Positions 26,793 to 36,212 of a stretch of DNA of 64,000 bases are shown here, piece after piece. The notes below the pieces were generated by a model. It searched no databases, was not told where the DNA came from, and saw nothing but the letters and a program-made list of their open reading frames with translations. The position numbers and the translations under genes are program-made. Position 1 is the stretch's first letter; each line of letters begins with the position of its first letter. Source of the stretch: Pseudomonadota bacterium (GTDB lineage: Bacteria; Pseudomonadota; Alphaproteobacteria; Caulobacterales; Aquidulcibacteraceae); the NCBI GenBank assembly GCA_020161405.1, contig JAIUOD010000005.1, positions 186,001-250,000 of the forward strand, read 5' to 3'.

Positions 26793-27362
26793 TTATTTTT
26801 CTACTAATTCAAAATCAATAATGTCATTTTTATCATTGGGTTTTGGGGCAGAAAAAACGGCAGTCCAAGCTTCGCCTTCAGTTTTAAATTCACAATTATG
26901 GGATTTTTCTTTAGTTGCTTCATCGCATCCCAAAGCCTCGATAATTATTTTAGATTTGTTGTTTTCTTTAAAAAATTTTGCGCGCGAATAAATTGCATGC
27001 GTTAATTCTTCTTCATGGGGTGGGTATTTTAATTTATCTTCATCAGTATTGGGTATTGAAAATGCATAACCAATATAATCATTCGGGCCTTTTTTAAACC
27101 AGATATTACCCTTTTGAATTCCATCCTTATCGGAAATTTCATACCTATCAAAAGGCGTATCATCATAAATTTCGATTTTATTTTCTGGGTTAACTTCATT
27201 CTTTCCAAGTTTTTCAAAATCATTAGATTTAATCGTAACATGATTTTTATCGCCAAAAGGCCATTCACTTTCCTTTGTTGGCATCGGGCCAACAATCGCC
27301 GAACATGATGGCAAGAATATAAGACAAAGCATAATGAATTTATTATTTAATTTTTTCGTCAT
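26793..27362 (-). CDS. Hypothetical lipoprotein
   Basis: About 189 residues from the ATG at 27362 (MTKKLNNKFIMLC); an earlier in-frame start at 27395 lies inside the NodT gene. The lipobox FLPSC with Cys near residue 20 marks lipidation. The mature protein is charged, with two further Cys (ALGCDEATKEKSHNCEF). No family recognised. It overlaps the end of the outer-membrane efflux gene by 20 nt, so it may be the last gene of the exporter operon. Confidence 0.65.
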   Translation of the reverse strand: MTKKLNNKFIMLCLIFLPSCSAIVGPMPTKESEWPFGDKNHVTIKSNDFEKLGKNEVNPENKIEIYDDTPFDRYEISDKDGIQKGNIWFKKGPNDYIGYAFSIPNTDEDKLKYPPHEEELTHAIYSRAKFFKENNKSKIIIEALGCDEATKEKSHNCEFKTEGEAWTAVFSAPKPNDKNDIIDFELVEK

Positions 27363-28770
27363 CCCATCCCCCGCCAAGCGCTTTGAATAATGCAATCATT
27401 GAATTTACAGCTTGGGTTTGAGTTTTTATGTCGCCCAAATTTGTTTCTTTTATGGCGCGTTCAGCCTCCAAGACCTCAATTTTAGAAATATCACCTTTGG
27501 TAAATCTTAGCTTTTGATGTGCCAAAATATGTTCTTGTTTATCCATAATTTTTGAACGAGCATTGATTGCATCAATTGTGTTTTTATAATCGGATAAGGC
27601 GCGTTCTGTATCTGAAATTGCGCCCAAAACTGATTTTTTATATTCAATTATTGCCTGATCCTGACGCGCTTTGGCTGAATTGACTTGTGCATCGACAATT
27701 CCACCATCAAAAATTCGCCATGAGATTGACGGCCCAATCGTCAAAGCTTGTGCATTTGAATTAAACAAATCAAGTGGATTACGCGCATCCCAACCCGCCT
27801 GTGCATTAATTTTGAATTTTGGAAAATGTTCGGCTTTGTAATATTCAACTTCGGATGCGCGCATTTGCAATCTTGCCTCTGCGGCGCGAATATCGGGGCG
27901 ACGTTGCAAAAGTTCCGAATGTGCACCAATTGGGAATGCAAATAATTTTGGCGCTTTAGCTGGGGAATTTAAAAGATATTCAAATTCATTGGGGGTTTTA
28001 ACGCATAAGGTTGCAAGCCCAATTTTTGCCGCATTAATCTTTGCATCCAATTGCGGAATTTGGGTGGCAAAATTTTCTTTCTTTGCCAATAAATCATCAA
28101 GTTCACGATGCGATAAATTACCAGCTTTTACATTTTTACGAACTAATTCAATGGTTTGATTTAGATTATCTAAATAATCAACAACTTGCTCTTTTTCGCG
28201 CTTTGCACCCATTAATTCATAATATACGCGGGCAATTTCGGCGGCGATAGTAATTCGCACGCCATTGGTTTGATATTCAGATGAAATCAATAATGCGTCC
28301 GCACCATCAACCGCACTTCTTAAACCACCAAAAACATCAACTTCCCATGATGCATCATAACCATAATGAAATAAGGTTAAATCACGTTTTAAAACTGGGA
28401 TTTTATCTAATGGCAATGTGCCTTTTTCAGATTGGCGAATTGCATGTGCACTTGCGCCAATATTACCCTGTGGCCCCAATGCATAATTATTAATATCCAA
28501 AATTGCGCGCGTCTCTTTTAATTTTGCCAATGCAAGTTGCATATCAAAATTTTGCTTTATACCTTCATCGATAATTGATGATAATTGTTCATCCCCAAGG
28601 CTTTGCCACCATTTTGACAATTCAACTTTTTGAACAGGCAAATTTGGCATTTGGTTGTTTGATTGCCCCATTTGAACAATTGGCGGCTTTGCATCTGCCT
28701 TGCCATAATAATCGCATGATGAAAGCATAAAAAGCGGCAATAAGGGGAATAAAATTAATTGCTTTTTCAA
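27343..28770 (-). CDS. NodT-type outer-membrane efflux lipoprotein (TolC family)
   Basis: A 475-residue outer-membrane factor. The lipobox MLSSCDYYG marks a lipoprotein, as in NodT/OprM-type proteins. Two OEP repeats follow; LLQRRPDIRAAEARLQMRASEVEYYKAEHFP is the classic conserved block at the start of the second. It should form a trimeric channel joining the ABC/HlyD exporter upstream to the outside. It overlaps the permease gene by 4 nt, so it is translationally coupled. The E. coli ybhGFSR operon lacks such a gene. Confidence 0.93.
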   Translation of the reverse strand: MKKQLILFPLLPLFMLSSCDYYGKADAKPPIVQMGQSNNQMPNLPVQKVELSKWWQSLGDEQLSSIIDEGIKQNFDMQLALAKLKETRAILDINNYALGPQGNIGASAHAIRQSEKGTLPLDKIPVLKRDLTLFHYGYDASWEVDVFGGLRSAVDGADALLISSEYQTNGVRITIAAEIARVYYELMGAKREKEQVVDYLDNLNQTIELVRKNVKAGNLSHRELDDLLAKKENFATQIPQLDAKINAAKIGLATLCVKTPNEFEYLLNSPAKAPKLFAFPIGAHSELLQRRPDIRAAEARLQMRASEVEYYKAEHFPKFKINAQAGWDARNPLDLFNSNAQALTIGPSISWRIFDGGIVDAQVNSAKARQDQAIIEYKKSVLGAISDTERALSDYKNTIDAINARSKIMDKQEHILAHQKLRFTKGDISKIEVLEAERAIKETNLGDIKTQTQAVNSMIALFKALGGGWDDEKIK

Positions 28771-29879
28771 CGCAACTTACTCCTGACGATGATGGTGGCG
28801 ATAGTCATAGAAACAAAGCCAATAATAATAAGCGGGATTAATTGCGGCAGGATTTGAACAAATGTCTGCCCTTTCAAAAAAGTGCCCTGTAAGATTAAAA
28901 GAACGTGTTTATTTGGTATGGCCTCGGCCAAGATTTGCATGAATTTTGGCATATTTTCCACAGGGCTTGAAAACCCACTCATAAGCATCATGGGAACCAT
29001 GAGGGTGAACATTCCCATAATTGCCTGCTGCTGCGTATCGCACATTGCAGAAATGGTAAGACCGATTCCAACACAGGCGAAAACATGCACATAAATGGAA
29101 AATAGCATGGCAGGGAAACTTCCCGTAAACGGGATTTTAAACCCAAATATTGCAACCGCGACCATGAAAAGCGCCAATAAAGGGCCAAGCAATAATGATG
29201 GCACCGACTTTGCAATTATAATTTCAATATAATTAGCAGGCGTTATAAGTAATTGATCAAAAGTTCCCAATTCGCGCTCTGTTGCAAGGGCAAGTGCCGA
29301 AATTCCAAGTGCCGAAGTATTGACCAAAATCGCCGCCAAACTTGGAACCACGAACCATTGATAAATCAATGCGGGGTTAAACCAATATCTTACCCAACCT
29401 GCATCAATATTTTTGGGCAATGTTGAAACCACGCTTGCGCCAATATTTGATGCGATTGCCTGTATATAAGCAAAAACAATTTGACCCGAATTTGCGCGCC
29501 GCCCATCGATTAAAACTTGAGCTTTGGCATGGCGTTTGGCGATAATGTCATTTGAGAAAGTCTGTGGAATATTTATTGCCGCAAGCACACTTCCATGTTC
29601 GACCACACTTTCCAGTTCAGATTGTGAATGAACATACTTTATTTCGCCAACAAAGGCGGCATGGGACATTGTAGCAACAAAATCTTGGGAATATGCGCCA
29701 TTATCTTGGTTAAAAATTGCAAGTTTTACATTATTAACATCAAGCGTTACGGCAAAGCTAAAAATGAATAATTGCATTAATGGCGGAATAATAAGCCCCA
29801 TTCGTGCCTTGGGGTCACGAAATACTAAAAGTATTTCTTTTACAATTTGGGCGCGTAAAATTGGTGAAAAAATTGCCAT
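28767..29879 (-). CDS. ybhR: ABC-2 type permease, YbhR-like
   Basis: A 370-residue inner-membrane permease of the ABC-2 type, with one N-terminal span (about residues 26-45), a large periplasmic loop, and five spans from about 175 to 365. ERELGTFDQLLITPANYIEI is the typical cytoplasmic coupling helix. Length and order match YbhR of E. coli (368 residues). It probably pairs with the YbhS-like permease upstream and the fused ATPase. Its start shares one base with the previous stop. Confidence 0.88.
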   Translation of the reverse strand: MAIFSPILRAQIVKEILLVFRDPKARMGLIIPPLMQLFIFSFAVTLDVNNVKLAIFNQDNGAYSQDFVATMSHAAFVGEIKYVHSQSELESVVEHGSVLAAINIPQTFSNDIIAKRHAKAQVLIDGRRANSGQIVFAYIQAIASNIGASVVSTLPKNIDAGWVRYWFNPALIYQWFVVPSLAAILVNTSALGISALALATERELGTFDQLLITPANYIEIIIAKSVPSLLLGPLLALFMVAVAIFGFKIPFTGSFPAMLFSIYVHVFACVGIGLTISAMCDTQQQAIMGMFTLMVPMMLMSGFSSPVENMPKFMQILAEAIPNKHVLLILQGTFLKGQTFVQILPQLIPLIIIGFVSMTIATIIVRSKLR

Positions 29880-31024
29880 TATTTACCATCCAATGTTCGT
29901 GTTGTTGAGGCCGCTGCCCGCCAAAAAAAGAATGCCCCGATTAAAAGCATGTAGCCAATATTAGGCCAAAATACCGCCCAGACATCGCCAACTAAAAATA
30001 GGCTTCTTAGGCAATCCACAAAATAGCTTGAAGGTATAAGATAACTTATAATCTCAAGAGGAAGCGGCATTGATGAGCGTTCATAAATAAAGCCCGACAA
30101 AAGCGTTGCAGGCAAAAACCCTGAAAATAGTGCCAATTGCGCCGCCAAAAATTGGTTTTTGGTTGCCGCAGAAATTAATAGCCCCTGCCCTAAAGCCGGA
30201 ATTAAAAATGCACTTGAAACCGCCAAAAGCCCCAAAATACTGCCGCGCAATGGCACATGAAACATAAAGACCGCCACAATTGTGCAAATTATCGTGCCCA
30301 AAAGACCAAGTAGGAAATAAGGCAATAATTTGCCAATAAGGATTTCAATAACGCTTGACGGGCTTGCCATCATGGCTTCCATTGTGCCCCTTTCCCATTC
30401 GCGGGCGACCACCATTGCGGTCAAAAGTGTGCCAATCATTGTCATCACAATTGCGATTGCACCAGGGATAAGGGCGCGCCTACTTTCAATTTCGGCATTA
30501 AACCAATAGCGTGGTTCCATTTCAATCATTGGATTATTTGGGATTTGCCCAAAATTCTTATTTTCAAAAAGCCATGATTGGGCAATGAATTGCGCCGCAT
30601 TACCAACAAATCTTGCTGTATTGGGCTGCGCACCATCGGCGATTATTTCAACCAACGGGCCAAGGCTTGGATTGGAAATCCTGTCATCTAAATTAGCAGG
30701 TATAAGAACAATTCCGCGAATATTGCCGCGAATTATTTCTTCTTTTGCGCGTGGCATTTCACGCAAGGGATGGACAACAAAGAATTTTGTTCCCGAATAT
30801 CGTGCTTCTAAATCCTGTGCCTTAATTGAATCCGATTGGCGCACCACCGCAATTGGTAGATTTTTAATATCCAAATTGACCGCATAGGCAAACATGAAAA
30901 GCAAAATAATTGGCAAAATCACCGCCACCAAAAGCGTTGATGGATCGCGCAACATTTGCAAAGTCTCTTTGCGTATCAATGCAAAAAGGCGGGCGGAATC
31001 AAGGATTTTGTGCCTCTCACTCAT
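29879..31024 (-). CDS. ybhS: ABC-2 type permease, YbhS-like
   Basis: A 381-residue permease of the same fold as the next gene product (E. coli YbhS is 377). RKETLQMLRDPSTLLVAVILPIILL is the N-terminal amphipathic helix and first span, and VVAREWERGTMEAMMASP is the coupling motif between later spans. Together with YbhR it would form a heterodimeric exporter channel. It overlaps the ATPase gene by 4 nt (ATGA type) and the following permease by 1 nt. Confidence 0.88.
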   Translation of the reverse strand: MSERHKILDSARLFALIRKETLQMLRDPSTLLVAVILPIILLFMFAYAVNLDIKNLPIAVVRQSDSIKAQDLEARYSGTKFFVVHPLREMPRAKEEIIRGNIRGIVLIPANLDDRISNPSLGPLVEIIADGAQPNTARFVGNAAQFIAQSWLFENKNFGQIPNNPMIEMEPRYWFNAEIESRRALIPGAIAIVMTMIGTLLTAMVVAREWERGTMEAMMASPSSVIEILIGKLLPYFLLGLLGTIICTIVAVFMFHVPLRGSILGLLAVSSAFLIPALGQGLLISAATKNQFLAAQLALFSGFLPATLLSGFIYERSSMPLPLEIISYLIPSSYFVDCLRSLFLVGDVWAVFWPNIGYMLLIGAFFFWRAAASTTRTLDGK

Positions 31025-32781
31025 GCTGCTTTCGCCTTTGCATTTTGGGCATCAACGCGCGCGATTAATTCAATGAAGGCATCTTCCATCGTTGGATTTT
31101 GCATTTCTTTGGTCACAACCGATTTTTTCAATTCATCGGGCGTATCAAGGGCGATTAATTTGCCGCCATACATCATTGCCACGCGGTCGCAATATTCGGC
31201 CTCTTCCATGAAATGGGTTGTTACCATTATGGTTACGCCGCGTTCCACAAGGCCATTAATATGTATCCAAAATTCGCGGCGGGTGATGGGATCAACACCT
31301 GATGTTGGCTCATCTAAGAATAAAACTGGTGGGCGATGCATAAGGGCGCAAGATAATGCAAGGCGTTGCTTAAAACCCAAAGGCAGTGAATCAGGCGATG
31401 CATTCAAATATTTTTGCAAATGAAATATTTCAATCATCTCATCAATTCGGTCACGCTTTAACGCGCCATCAAGACCATAGACACCCGCCGAAAATTCCAA
31501 GTTTTGCTTCACACTTAGAATTGAATAAAGCGAAAATTTTTGCGCCATATAGCCAAGATTTGATTTGGCCTCACGCGCGGCATTGCGCAAATCATAGCCT
31601 GCAACTTTGGCAATACCTGATGTTGGCTGTAATAGGCCGCAAAGCATTTTGAAAGTTGTTGACTTACCGGCACCATTTGGACCCAAAAGGCCAAAAATTT
31701 CACCCTTTTTAACTTCAAAATTCACATTATCGGTTGCGGTGAATTCACCAAAAACCTTGGTTAAATCTTGGCACAAAACCGCATTTTCGCCGTTTAAAAC
31801 TACATCGCCAAAATTCTTTGCCAATTGGCTTTCACCACTTGGGCCGCCGCCTAATAAATCAACGAATGCATCTTCAAACCTTGCCTTTGTTGGTATCATT
31901 ATGCTTTCGCGTGATTTAACCAAATCACGTAATTGGGTTAAATCGGCATTTGGGCGTTCAACAATTCTTATTGAACTTCCTTGGATTACGCCATCGGCAA
32001 CACTTGGAAGTTTTAACGCATTCAATAGGGTTTGGCGGCGGATTTGTGGACGGCCATTAATTAAAAAACACCGCCCTTCTAATGTGTCCGTAAGTTTTTG
32101 CGGTGCGCCATCATAAAGCACCTTGCCTTCATTCAAAAGCATTACGCTTTCGCATTTTTCAGCCTCATCAAGATATGAAGTTGACCAAACCACCGCCATA
32201 CCATCCGAGGTTAAATCCTCTACCATGCGCCACAAATCTTGGCGTGAAACAGGGTCAACCCCAACCCCAGGTTCATCAAGCAATAACACTTTTGGTTCAC
32301 CCATAAGCGCACAGGCAAGGCCAAGTTTTTGCTTCATCCCACCCGATAAACGCCCCGCAAGGCGCGCAGTAAAGGGGGCAAGGCGGGTGAAATCTAATAA
32401 TCTATCAAAAAGCACTTGGCGATTTTTAGGTGAAACTTTACGCAATTTTGCATAAAGCTGCATATTTTCCATGACCGATAAATCTTCATAAAGGCCAAAG
32501 CGCTGCGGCATATAGCCAATATTATCTTTGACATCACGAAATTGCTTTTCAGGGTCAAAATTTGCAACGCTTACATTGCCATTATCAGGCTTAAGCAAAG
32601 TTGCCAAAATTCGCATTAATGTGGTTTTACCCGCACCATCAGGGCCAACAATCCCTGTTAATCGGCCCGCATGAAACTTACCTTCAACATTATCAAGTGC
32701 AATAGTTGCGCCAAAAGTTTTCGTTAGATTTGAAAACTCCACCGCAGGCTTTGCATCATTAATAATAACAGTTTCATTCAT
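31021..32781 (-). CDS. ybhF: Fused double ABC ATPase, YbhF-like
   Basis: A 586-residue protein with two ATP-binding domains. The first (residues 1-235) has Walker A GPDGAGKTT, signature LSGGMKQKLGLACALM and Walker B VLLLDEPGVGVDP. The second (about 330-580) has GPNGAGKSTT, a degenerate signature LPLGFKQRLALSCAL and VLFLDEPTSGVDP. This matches YbhF of E. coli in length and layout. It powers the YbhS/YbhR permeases. Start and stop overlap its neighbours by 1 and 4 nt. Confidence 0.92.
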   Translation of the reverse strand: MNETVIINDAKPAVEFSNLTKTFGATIALDNVEGKFHAGRLTGIVGPDGAGKTTLMRILATLLKPDNGNVSVANFDPEKQFRDVKDNIGYMPQRFGLYEDLSVMENMQLYAKLRKVSPKNRQVLFDRLLDFTRLAPFTARLAGRLSGGMKQKLGLACALMGEPKVLLLDEPGVGVDPVSRQDLWRMVEDLTSDGMAVVWSTSYLDEAEKCESVMLLNEGKVLYDGAPQKLTDTLEGRCFLINGRPQIRRQTLLNALKLPSVADGVIQGSSIRIVERPNADLTQLRDLVKSRESIMIPTKARFEDAFVDLLGGGPSGESQLAKNFGDVVLNGENAVLCQDLTKVFGEFTATDNVNFEVKKGEIFGLLGPNGAGKSTTFKMLCGLLQPTSGIAKVAGYDLRNAAREAKSNLGYMAQKFSLYSILSVKQNLEFSAGVYGLDGALKRDRIDEMIEIFHLQKYLNASPDSLPLGFKQRLALSCALMHRPPVLFLDEPTSGVDPITRREFWIHINGLVERGVTIMVTTHFMEEAEYCDRVAMMYGGKLIALDTPDELKKSVVTKEMQNPTMEDAFIELIARVDAQNAKAKAA

Positions 32782-33770
32782 TATTTTGCCGCCTCATTCG
32801 CAAGGCGAACATTGACTGGCATGCCTTGTAAAAGCTTGCCATCAGGGCTTTTGACCACAATTCTTAAACGATAAACAAGATCGGTTCGCAAATCTTGGGT
32901 TTCAACGGTTTTTGGTGTAAATTCGGCGCGTGGGCTTACATACCCCACCTGCCCTTGATATTCTTTATCAATTGAATCAGACTTGATTAAAACCTGTGTT
33001 CCGGGCGCAAATTTTGCCAATTCTTTTTCGCTTACATAGGCACGAATATAGATGGGGTCTTGAATTGAAATTGTGAAAACCGCAAGATTTGGTGCAACAA
33101 TTGCCCCCTTCTCTTTTGGTTTGGCGACAATAATCCCTGAAACTGGTGCATATAATTTAGTGTCATCAAGGGCGGTTTGGATTTTACGGCGATTTGCCAT
33201 AGCCCCTTGAAGCCTACTTTGCCCCGCCATAATATCTTCTTTGCGTGCGCCATTTTGGCGAAGTTTTAGGGCATCCAGCGCGGCCTGATAATTCGCCCTG
33301 GCAATATCACGTTGCGATTTTAGATTATCGACAATTTTTTGCGCCACTGCGCCAGATGGTGCAAGAGAAGCTTGGCGGGCATATTCTTTTTGTGCATTAT
33401 CCAAGACCGCCTTGGCCTGTGCCACATTATCATTTGCAAGAGCGATTTCTTCGGGGCGTGAACCATTTTTCAACTTGGTTAAATCTGAATTGGCAAGGGC
33501 GATTTCGGCATCGGATGCTGCCATTGCATCCATGAAAGTATCGGTTTCAAGTTCGGCCAAAACCTGCCCTTCTTGAACTTTGTCACCTTCATCGACAAGG
33601 ATATTTTTGATGCGACCTGCCTGCCTAAATGAAGCCTCCGCCTCACGGATTTCGACATTGCCGAATAATTTTATGGGTGTATTTTCATGTTTTGGTTTAT
33701 AATAAAACCAATAAAATGCGCCCGCACCCAAAAGTGCCAATATTATAATTACAGGTAAAAATTTACGCAT
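32781..33770 (-). CDS. ybhG: HlyD-type periplasmic adaptor, YbhG-like
   Basis: About 329 residues from the ATG at 33770 (MRKFLPVIIILALLGAG), which leaves an 8-nt overlap with the upstream regulator. One N-terminal anchor is followed by a lipoyl half-motif (GNVEIREAEASFRQAGRI, VDEGDKVQEGQVLAEL), a long alpha-helical hairpin (about residues 75-190) and the second lipoyl half LYAPVSGIIVAKPKEKGAIV. It links the inner-membrane ABC exporter to the NodT-type channel. E. coli YbhG has 332 residues. Confidence 0.92.
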   Translation of the reverse strand: MRKFLPVIIILALLGAGAFYWFYYKPKHENTPIKLFGNVEIREAEASFRQAGRIKNILVDEGDKVQEGQVLAELETDTFMDAMAASDAEIALANSDLTKLKNGSRPEEIALANDNVAQAKAVLDNAQKEYARQASLAPSGAVAQKIVDNLKSQRDIARANYQAALDALKLRQNGARKEDIMAGQSRLQGAMANRRKIQTALDDTKLYAPVSGIIVAKPKEKGAIVAPNLAVFTISIQDPIYIRAYVSEKELAKFAPGTQVLIKSDSIDKEYQGQVGYVSPRAEFTPKTVETQDLRTDLVYRLRIVVKSPDGKLLQGMPVNVRLANEAAK

Positions 33771-34452
33771 TGCGCCCACCATATTCGACATAAAGTTTGA
33801 AATTTTCGCGCAATTGATTTTTCAGCTTTTGCGCTTCATTTGGGCCAATATTATCCCAATTTAAAAATCGCATTATTGCGCTTCGACCCGCACGAATTGC
33901 CACGACTTGCGAAAACATTATTATTGTTTTGATTTTTAAATCTTCGCCTTCAAAATCAGGTCTTAATCTTCCGATTAGATTATTTATCAATGAAATAACT
34001 AAAACCATGAAGCCATCATAAATAATGTCAAATGCTTCGGTGGGGGTTTGTTGTTCGCGTAAAATAAGTTTTGCAATATCGGTCATTTCCTCTTTGACAA
34101 GCAAATCAATCGCATTGTCACAAAAGGCAAAAAGAACGTCTTTTATCAATTCTTCGGGTGCATTTTTATCTTGTATCAAAGCCTGCAAACTTGCCATTGG
34201 CGCGCCCAATTTTGAATTCATATCTTTAACAATATATTCAAAGACCGCCAAATAAAGCCCGCGTTTATTGCGAAAATGATATGAGATTAGCGCCTGATTT
34301 ACCCCTGCCTCATCGGCGATTGTGCGGGTTGATGCGGCATCAAAACCGTCGCGCGCAAAAATCCGCATTGCAGTTTTAACAAGGTTTTCACGGGTCAAAT
34401 CCCCGCGCGTGCTTGGCGTTTCATCTAAATATATTTTCTGTTTTACAGACAT
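33763..34452 (-). CDS. cecR: TetR-type regulator, CecR/YbiH-like
   Basis: A 229-residue repressor with the TetR helix-turn-helix at about residues 20-65 (DGFDAASTRTIADEAGVNQALISYHFRNKRGLY) and a CecR-type C-terminal domain. In E. coli CecR (YbiH, 223 residues) lies directly before and controls ybhGFSR, which matches this order. It overlaps ybhG by 8 nt. Two TTAATC/GATTAA dyads lie just upstream of its ATG, fitting autoregulation of the whole operon. E. coli work links the system to cephalosporin and chloramphenicol sensitivity. Confidence 0.88.
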   Translation of the reverse strand: MSVKQKIYLDETPSTRGDLTRENLVKTAMRIFARDGFDAASTRTIADEAGVNQALISYHFRNKRGLYLAVFEYIVKDMNSKLGAPMASLQALIQDKNAPEELIKDVLFAFCDNAIDLLVKEEMTDIAKLILREQQTPTEAFDIIYDGFMVLVISLINNLIGRLRPDFEGEDLKIKTIIMFSQVVAIRAGRSAIMRFLNWDNIGPNEAQKLKNQLRENFKLYVEYGGRNA

Positions 34453-34464
34453 AAACCACCTAAA

Positions 34465-34497
34465 TTAATCAAGTGATTAAATTAATCGACTGATTAA
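34465..34497. promoter_or_regulatory. Double CecR operator candidate
   Basis: TTAATCA-AG-TGATTAA at 34465-34480 and TTAATC-GACT-GATTAA at 34482-34497 are two dyads whose centres are 17 bp apart, 13 nt upstream of the cecR start. Paired dyads of this kind are usual for TetR proteins binding as two dimers. Confidence 0.7.
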
Positions 34498-34509
34498 TTA
34501 TGTCAAGAA

Positions 34510-35124
34510 CTATTTTATAAGTGCGGCAAAAAGCGCCATTATGTCGTTAGTTTGATTTTCATCACCACCACATGCCAAGGCATTTAATGAGGTTGAATGT
34601 ATATGGCGCTTTAAAATTCGCGCCAATTCAAGTGATGGCATTGGTAATTTAATTTCAAGTTTTGCAAATATCGCATCAAGTGAATTTGCCAATCTTTCAT
34701 ATTGAACATCCATAAATTGGCGATACACATCCGTAAAATCAGGATTGCGCGCCGCATTAATTTCCAATTCGGCATTGAATAAAACCCAATTTTTATCGCC
34801 CGAACTATATTTAAGCCAATTTTCAATTGCCCCAACTAAGTCTTCCTTTTTTGTGGCATTTATCAATTCATGCATTTGGGCAAAAGTCTGCTCCTTATGC
34901 CTATCCAAAAGCGCAAGCATTAAATCTTCTTTGGACGCAAAGTTTGAATAAAAAGCCCCCTTGGTAAAGCCCGCTTCTGCGACGATTTTATCAATTGATG
35001 TGCCATTAAGCCCAAATTGTGAAAACAATTTTTCCGCAGCTTGCATTAAGTGTTCGCGTGTTTGCGCTTGGGATTGTGCTCTTGAAGTCTTTTTCACAAA
35101 TTTTCTCGCAAAATGATTTGACAT
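34510..35124 (-). CDS. TetR family regulator
   Basis: A 204-residue TetR protein. The helix-turn-helix lies at about residues 25-70 (FGLNGTSIDKIVAEAGFTKGAFYSNFASKEDLMLALL). The C-terminal ligand domain is helical, of no recognised subgroup. It is divergent from the SDR gene at 35190, and two dyads fill the 65-nt gap, one overlapping its own ATG. It probably represses itself and the SDR. Confidence 0.9.
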   Translation of the reverse strand: MSNHFARKFVKKTSRAQSQAQTREHLMQAAEKLFSQFGLNGTSIDKIVAEAGFTKGAFYSNFASKEDLMLALLDRHKEQTFAQMHELINATKKEDLVGAIENWLKYSSGDKNWVLFNAELEINAARNPDFTDVYRQFMDVQYERLANSLDAIFAKLEIKLPMPSLELARILKRHIHSTSLNALACGGDENQTNDIMALFAALIK

Positions 35125-35160
35125 ACTACTTAGTATGTGAAATAGATACCAAATAGTATC
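35121..35160. promoter_or_regulatory. Two dyads in the tetR-SDR divergent promoter
   Basis: ACATACT-ACTT-AGTATGT (35121-35138) is perfect and overlaps the tetR start codon. GATACC-AAAT-AGTATC (35145-35160) is a related imperfect copy. Their centres are 23 bp apart. They are the likely operators of this TetR protein. Confidence 0.65.
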
Positions 35161-35189
35161 TTAAACCTATTATTCGAAATGGCAAGCAA

Positions 35190-36212
35190 ATGGCAATTGA
35201 TTTAACCTATAAAAGTGCAATTATAACTGGTGCAACGGGTCTTTTGGGAAATAATCTTGTGCGGGAAGCTTTGGCGCAAGGTATTCAAGTTAAAGCCATT
35301 GTGCGCAATATTGAAAAAGCCAAGGCGCAATTTGGCAATCTTGAAAACCTTGAATTAATCCAAAGCGACATGAATGAAATTGACCAATTAGGCCTGCATT
35401 TCAAGAATATAGATGTTGTTTTCCATACTGCCGCCTATTTTCGCGATTCATACAAAGGCGGCGAGCATTGGGATGTTTTGTACAATACCAATGTTATTGG
35501 CACACAAAAATTAATTCAGACTGCCTATGAAAATGGTGTGCGCAATATGATTCACGTTTCATCAATTGCAACCCTTGCCCCGATTAAAGACAAACCAATA
35601 ACTGAAAATATGCTTAGAAAAGAAGATGAGGCCGATGATTATTACAAAAGCAAAATACTTTCAGATAAAGCGGTTTTAGAATTTACTGAAGCCAATAAGG
35701 ATTTTAAGGTTTCATTTGTTCTTCCGGGTTGGATGCATGGGCCGGGCGATATGGGTCCAACATCTGCGGCGCAATTGGTTGGTGATTTTCTTGCCAATAA
35801 AATACCTGCCATACCACCGGGCGAGTTTTCATTGGTTGATGCGCGTGATGTTGCAAAAATATGTCTTTATGCGGCACAAAAGGGCGAAAACTTAGGGCGC
35901 TATATTGCGGCAGGGCGCCCAATTAATATGGAAACCTTATTACAAAAATTGGAAAAAATAAGCGGCGTCAAAGCCCCAACAATGAAAGCACCAATATTGC
36001 TTTTAAGAATCATGGCGTTCTTTAGCGAAATTGGCGCAAAATATTTTAATAAACCCGCATTGGTTTCAAATTCTTCGCTTAATCTTTTATTGCGCGAACA
36101 AGGTGTTATTAATTTTGACCAAAGCAAAACCAAAAACACATTTGATTTTGAATTTCGCCCAATGGATGAAACCTTAAAAGATGAAATAAATTGGCTTCGC
36201 GGGCGCAATTAA
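35190..36212 (+). CDS. NAD-dependent epimerase/reductase (extended SDR)
   Basis: A 340-residue extended short-chain dehydrogenase. The Rossmann motif TGATGLLGNNLVREAL begins near residue 13, the active-site Ser is in VSSIATLAP and the Tyr-Lys pair in YYKSK. The overall pattern is like dihydroflavonol-4-reductase or hopanoid-linked HpnA proteins. The substrate is unknown. It is divergent from the TetR gene and convergent with the DUF2867 gene, the two stops overlapping (36209-36212). Confidence 0.88.
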   Translation: MAIDLTYKSAIITGATGLLGNNLVREALAQGIQVKAIVRNIEKAKAQFGNLENLELIQSDMNEIDQLGLHFKNIDVVFHTAAYFRDSYKGGEHWDVLYNTNVIGTQKLIQTAYENGVRNMIHVSSIATLAPIKDKPITENMLRKEDEADDYYKSKILSDKAVLEFTEANKDFKVSFVLPGWMHGPGDMGPTSAAQLVGDFLANKIPAIPPGEFSLVDARDVAKICLYAAQKGENLGRYIAAGRPINMETLLQKLEKISGVKAPTMKAPILLLRIMAFFSEIGAKYFNKPALVSNSSLNLLLREQGVINFDQSKTKNTFDFEFRPMDETLKDEINWLRGRN

